A stretch of DNA of 64,000 nt from Streptomyces sp. NBC_00287 (lineage in GTDB: Bacteria > Actinomycetota > Actinomycetes > Streptomycetales > Streptomycetaceae): assembly GCF_036173105.1 (NCBI RefSeq), contig NZ_CP108053.1, forward strand, positions 8,246,001 to 8,310,000. Direction: 5' to 3'. The notes under the pieces were generated by a model that was not told where the DNA came from, made no database searches, and saw only the letters and a program-made list of their open reading frames with translations. Made by a program: the position numbers and the translations under genes. This document shows positions 60,956 through 64,000 of the stretch, one piece after another (the first letter of the stretch is position 1; the number at the start of each line of letters is the position of its first letter).

Positions 60956-62341
60956 TCACGGGGCGATGTTGTGGTTGAGGCGGAACAGGTTCCCGGGGTC
61001 GTAGTGCCGTTTCAGATCCGTGAGACGGGTGTAGTTCGCGCGGTAGTTGGCCCGGACGAGGTTCTGGTCGTCGCCGTCGATGAAGTTGACGTAGCCGCCT
61101 TCCATGGAGTGTGGTTCGAGCGCCTGGTGGAAGCCGCGTACCCAGTCCTTCTGGGCCTCGCAGTCCGCACGGGTCGTGAGGGTCCCGCTGAGTGCGAACG
61201 AGTAGTCGGCGTCCCGATAGGAGAAGGCGGTCTCCTCCGGCCCCACCCGGTGGCAGGCGCCGTCGATGGGGAAGGCGACCGTGACGCTCTGGATGGACGG
61301 GGTGGTGGCGCCGTACTCGACGCAGGCCTCGACGGCGCCGTCGGACAGGCCCTGGGTGAACGTGCCCTTCCAGTAGTGGTAGAGCCCCGGCGGCACCAGA
61401 TCGTCGAAGAGGGTGTTGATCACCGGGTAGGGCATGCGCTCCACGTGCCGGCCCAGCACCGGACCGAGCGCGGCGAGGCGGTCCTGGATCCGGTCGTCCT
61501 CGTCCTCCGGGCCGGTCCAGCAGGTGACCACGCCGCACAGCGGCCGTCCGTGCCAGCGCTCGGGCAGGAACGGTACCGGCGGCCCGAGCCCGACGACGAG
61601 CAGTGCGCCGAGGTTGTCGTCCGCCTCGGCGACCAGCTCCCGATAGCGGCGGATCACGTCGCCGTCGAGCGGGAAGAAGACCGGCCCGCCGAGGATGTCG
61701 GCGATGGGGTGCAGCCGGTAGGCGAAGGACGTGACGACCCCGAAGTTCCCGCCGCCTCCGCGCACCGCCCACATCAGGTCGCTGTGCTGCTCCGACGTGC
61801 AGGTCACGAAGGACCCGTCGGCCGTCACCAGATCCACCGAGACCAGGTTGTCGCAGGCCAGTCCGCAGCGGCGGGCCAGGTAGCCCATGCCACCGCCGGT
61901 CGTCAGGCCGCCCACCCCGGTGGTGGAGACGACCCCGCCGGTCGTGGCCAGACCGAAGGCGTACGTGGCGTGGTTGACGTCCGCCCAGGTGGCGCCGCCC
62001 TCGACCCAGGCCGTCCGGGTCTCGGGGTCGACGCGGACACCGTGCATCAGGCCGAGGTCGAGGACGACACCGCCGTCGCAGGTCCCGTAGCCGGGGACGC
62101 TGTGGCTGCCGCCGCGTACGGCGAGCGGCAGGCCCTGGTCGCGGGCGAAGTCCACGGTGGCGATGACATCGCCCGCGTCGACCGCCCGCACGATGATCGC
62201 GGGCCGCCTGTCGTGCATCGCGTTGTAGACCTTGCGGGCCTCGTCGTAGTCCGGGTCGCCGGGCTCGACGATGTGGCCGCGCACGGATCCGCGCAGCCGC
62301 TCCAGCAGCTGGTGGTCGAGGGTCGGTGTGTAGGTGGTCAT
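60956..62341 (-). CDS. FAD-linked oxidase, berberine-bridge (BBE) type
   Basis: A 461-residue PCMH-type flavoprotein. The FAD-binding His lies in AVRGGSHSVPGYG, and the second loop is TTGVGGLTTGGGMGYL, where the usual second linking Cys is replaced by Thr, so FAD is probably attached by one bond only. The C-terminal berberine-bridge tail reads YRANYTRLTDLKRHYDPGN then LFRLNHN. There is no signal peptide from the ATG at 62341, which has AGGTGG upstream; the frame is open to 62446. Such enzymes oxidise sugars or natural products. It is downstream of a LuxR-type regulator. Confidence 0.92.
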   Translation of the reverse strand: MTTYTPTLDHQLLERLRGSVRGHIVEPGDPDYDEARKVYNAMHDRRPAIIVRAVDAGDVIATVDFARDQGLPLAVRGGSHSVPGYGTCDGGVVLDLGLMHGVRVDPETRTAWVEGGATWADVNHATYAFGLATTGGVVSTTGVGGLTTGGGMGYLARRCGLACDNLVSVDLVTADGSFVTCTSEQHSDLMWAVRGGGGNFGVVTSFAYRLHPIADILGGPVFFPLDGDVIRRYRELVAEADDNLGALLVVGLGPPVPFLPERWHGRPLCGVVTCWTGPEDEDDRIQDRLAALGPVLGRHVERMPYPVINTLFDDLVPPGLYHYWKGTFTQGLSDGAVEACVEYGATTPSIQSVTVAFPIDGACHRVGPEETAFSYRDADYSFALSGTLTTRADCEAQKDWVRGFHQALEPHSMEGGYVNFIDGDDQNLVRANYRANYTRLTDLKRHYDPGNLFRLNHNIAP

Positions 62342-62467
62342 GGCCGCCACCTGCTTTCTGGGTCGGCGCCGGGTACATCTCCGGTGTACACGGGCAGCGG
62401 GTTCGCGCTCATCGCCGAAATCACCCATCCCGGCCCGATCGGGCATGGGCCGAACAACCCATACGCC

Positions 62468-64000
62468 TCACGTGAGCCCGTGCTTGTACGCATACGCCGT
62501 CGCCGCGGCCCGCGAGGACACGTCGAGCTTGGCGAAGATGTTGTTGAGGTGCCGGGCGACGGTGTGCTCGCTGATCACCAGCTCGGCGGCGACGGCCCGG
62601 TTGGTGCGGCCCGCCGCGACCAGCCGCAGCACCTGGATCTCGCGCTCGGTGAGCCCGCCGGGCGACCGTCGGCGCACATCGGCGAGCAGTGCCGCCGCCC
62701 GGCGCGCGTCGGGTACGGCGCCGAGCTGCCGGAAGGCCTGCTCCGCGGCCCGCAGCTCCATCCGGGCACCCTCGTCGTCCCCGGCGGCCCGGTCGGCGGC
62801 GGCCAGGGTCATCCGCACCTGGGCGGCCTCGTACGGCACCCGAAGCTCCAGCCAGAGTGCCAGCGCCCGGCGCAGCAGGGGCAGCGCGCGGTCGAGGTCA
62901 TCGGCGGCGAAGGCGACCGCACCGGAGGCCGCCGCGGCGCTCGCGTGCAGCAGGGTCGTCTCCGAGCCGCACCGCCGCTGCCAGTCCCGGGCCAGCGCCT
63001 GGAGCCCTTCGGCGGCCGTGCGTGCCTCGTCCGTCCGGCCCAGCGCCAGGCACACCTCCACCTGGGCCGCGAGCAGCCGGCACCGTTCGAGACCGCCGGC
63101 CTCGGCTCCGTTCGCGACGGCGAGTCGCAGGGCCGTGGCCGAGGCGTCGGCCTTCCCCTGGGCCAGCCTCAGCAGGGCGAGGCCGGGCTGCGGGTCGCGA
63201 CCGAGCTCGTGGGTGCGGTCGTACGACTGCTCGGCCGCTGCGAGCTCGCCGCGCCGCCGCTGGATCTGGCCGACCAGGTAGACCGCCTCGGCGGCCATCC
63301 GCCGCTCGTAGGGCAGTAGTTCCTCGCAGGTCCGCTCGGCCTCGGCCAGCGCCTCGGGCCAGCTTCCGCGCAGCTCCAGCACCTCCACCCGGTGCACCCG
63401 GCACAGTCCGCGGTAGTTGTTCTCGGCCGGCATCGCCGCGCACCACCGCATGGCCGCGTCGGTCCATTCGGCGGCGCGTTCGAGATCGACGCAGGCCATG
63501 GACTGCTGGAGGCCCAGGCAGTAGACCCACCCGGTGAAGAAGGAGCTCAGCTCGCCTGCCATGGCCGAGCACATGGCGTCGTCCAGGAGGTCGAGTCCGT
63601 CACCGACGCGCCCCTGCGCGACCAGGACGCCCGCCTGCGCCTGGACGCTCATGGCCAGCAGATCCGGGCTGCCGCAGCGCCGGGCGATCCCGGCCATGCG
63701 CTGTGCCGCGGCCATCGCTTCGTCGAATGCCCCGCGCTCTTGCGCGGCCTCCGCGTCGACCCAGGCGAGGTAGCACTGCTCGACACACTCCGGCTCCCCA
63801 TGGAGCTGCTGCCGGGCCCGGCGCAGCCAGCCGGCGGCCACGGCCGTACGTCCCGCGAGCTGATGCTCGTAGAAGAGCAGCCAGGCCATCAGCCCCGCCC
63901 GCCGGGCCGCGCCCGCCGCGACATAGCCGGAGTAGGCCCGCATCCGCTGGACGATCGACTCGTCGATCCGGCTCGTCCACCAGGCGGCATCGGCGAACGC
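62468..64000 (-). CDS. LuxR-type (LAL-like) transcriptional regulator, 5'-truncated
   Basis: The C-terminal 510 or so residues of a large regulator; the frame is open to the right edge, so the N-terminus (often an ATPase domain) is missing. The long alpha-helical tetratricopeptide-like region (for example LGDPQPGL-type repeats, EALAEAERTCEELLPYERRM, LLRRALALWLELRVPYEAA) is followed by a NarL-type helix-turn-helix at the end: LTEREIQVLRLVAAGRTNRA, then ISEHTVARHLNNIFAKL. It is likely to control the downstream BBE oxidase, luciferase-like and DUF2716-like genes. An ATG at 63943 lies within the frame but is probably internal. Confidence 0.88.
   Translation of the reverse strand, partial: AFADAAWWTSRIDESIVQRMRAYSGYVAAGAARRAGLMAWLLFYEHQLAGRTAVAAGWLRRARQQLHGEPECVEQCYLAWVDAEAAQERGAFDEAMAAAQRMAGIARRCGSPDLLAMSVQAQAGVLVAQGRVGDGLDLLDDAMCSAMAGELSSFFTGWVYCLGLQQSMACVDLERAAEWTDAAMRWCAAMPAENNYRGLCRVHRVEVLELRGSWPEALAEAERTCEELLPYERRMAAEAVYLVGQIQRRRGELAAAEQSYDRTHELGRDPQPGLALLRLAQGKADASATALRLAVANGAEAGGLERCRLLAAQVEVCLALGRTDEARTAAEGLQALARDWQRRCGSETTLLHASAAAASGAVAFAADDLDRALPLLRRALALWLELRVPYEAAQVRMTLAAADRAAGDDEGARMELRAAEQAFRQLGAVPDARRAAALLADVRRRSPGGLTEREIQVLRLVAAGRTNRAVAAELVISEHTVARHLNNIFAKLDVSSRAAATAYAYKHGLT

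Overview
The window is about 64 kb of very GC-rich DNA. Codons end mostly in G or C, genes run in tightly packed operons with many 4-bp ATGA/GTGA junctions, GTG starts are common, and regulator families are abundant. Gene content (PP2C/SpoIIE phosphatases, ECF sigma/anti-sigma genes, a terpene cyclase with a P450, DUF6777, DUF574, ornithine-lipid genes) points to a Streptomyces chromosome, probably an arm-proximal accessory region. Both window edges cut genes: a sugar-binding protein at the left and a LuxR-type regulator at the right. No rRNA, tRNA, CRISPR array or complete insertion sequence was seen.

Region 1 (1-9119) looks like a complete N-glycan harvesting locus. It holds an ABC importer (binding protein and two permeases, no ATPase), a GH5-type beta-mannosidase candidate, a secreted GH85 endo-beta-N-acetylglucosaminidase and a cytoplasmic GH38 alpha-mannosidase. 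The inferred logic is to release the glycan outside, import it, trim alpha-mannose and then split the Man-beta-GlcNAc core. Region 2 (9132-12332) holds a RidA protein, a WYL regulator, an MDR oxidoreductase and its divergent TetR repressor with three phased operators. Region 3 (12340-21021) is a FadR/FCD regulator divergent from an eight-gene operon for import and non-phosphorylative oxidation of L-fucose: lipoprotein binding protein, ATPase, permease, fuconate dehydratase, SDR, AKR, mutarotase and lactonase. The final cleaving hydrolase of that pathway is not in the window.

Region 4 (21153-24737) is a compact terpene pathway: a P450, an FAD monooxygenase carrying one TTA (bldA-type) codon, and a class I terpene cyclase whose metal-binding motif sits in a threefold 18-bp tandem repeat. 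Region 5 (24707-38669) mixes a lipase-maturation-factor-like membrane protein, a DUF6777 lipoprotein, a PAS-GAF-PP2C-HATPase sensor phosphatase, an Fpg/Nei glycosylase, a frameshifted second PP2C gene, an anti-sigma factor, an ECF sigma factor, a CapA-like protein, a MarR/hydrolase pair with twin operators, a VOC protein, a universal stress protein and a polysaccharide deacetylase.

Region 6 (38700-43695) is a cell-surface group: a class F sortase, two paralogous secreted proteins with C-terminal membrane anchors, a DUF4239 membrane protein, a Pro/Thr-rich stalk protein and a repeat lipoprotein. Region 7 (43973-58608) has a DUF574 methyltransferase overlapping a PAS-GGDEF-EAL protein, a large membrane protein, LysR plus sdhCAB, ornithine-lipid olsB/olsA-type genes, a BtrH/DUF4872 protein and a remnant of a UvrA-like gene. 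Region 8 (58649-64000) carries a DUF2716-like protein, a luciferase-like monooxygenase, a BBE-type flavin oxidase and the LuxR regulator. Functions are assigned by reading motifs and recalled family knowledge; no database search was run.
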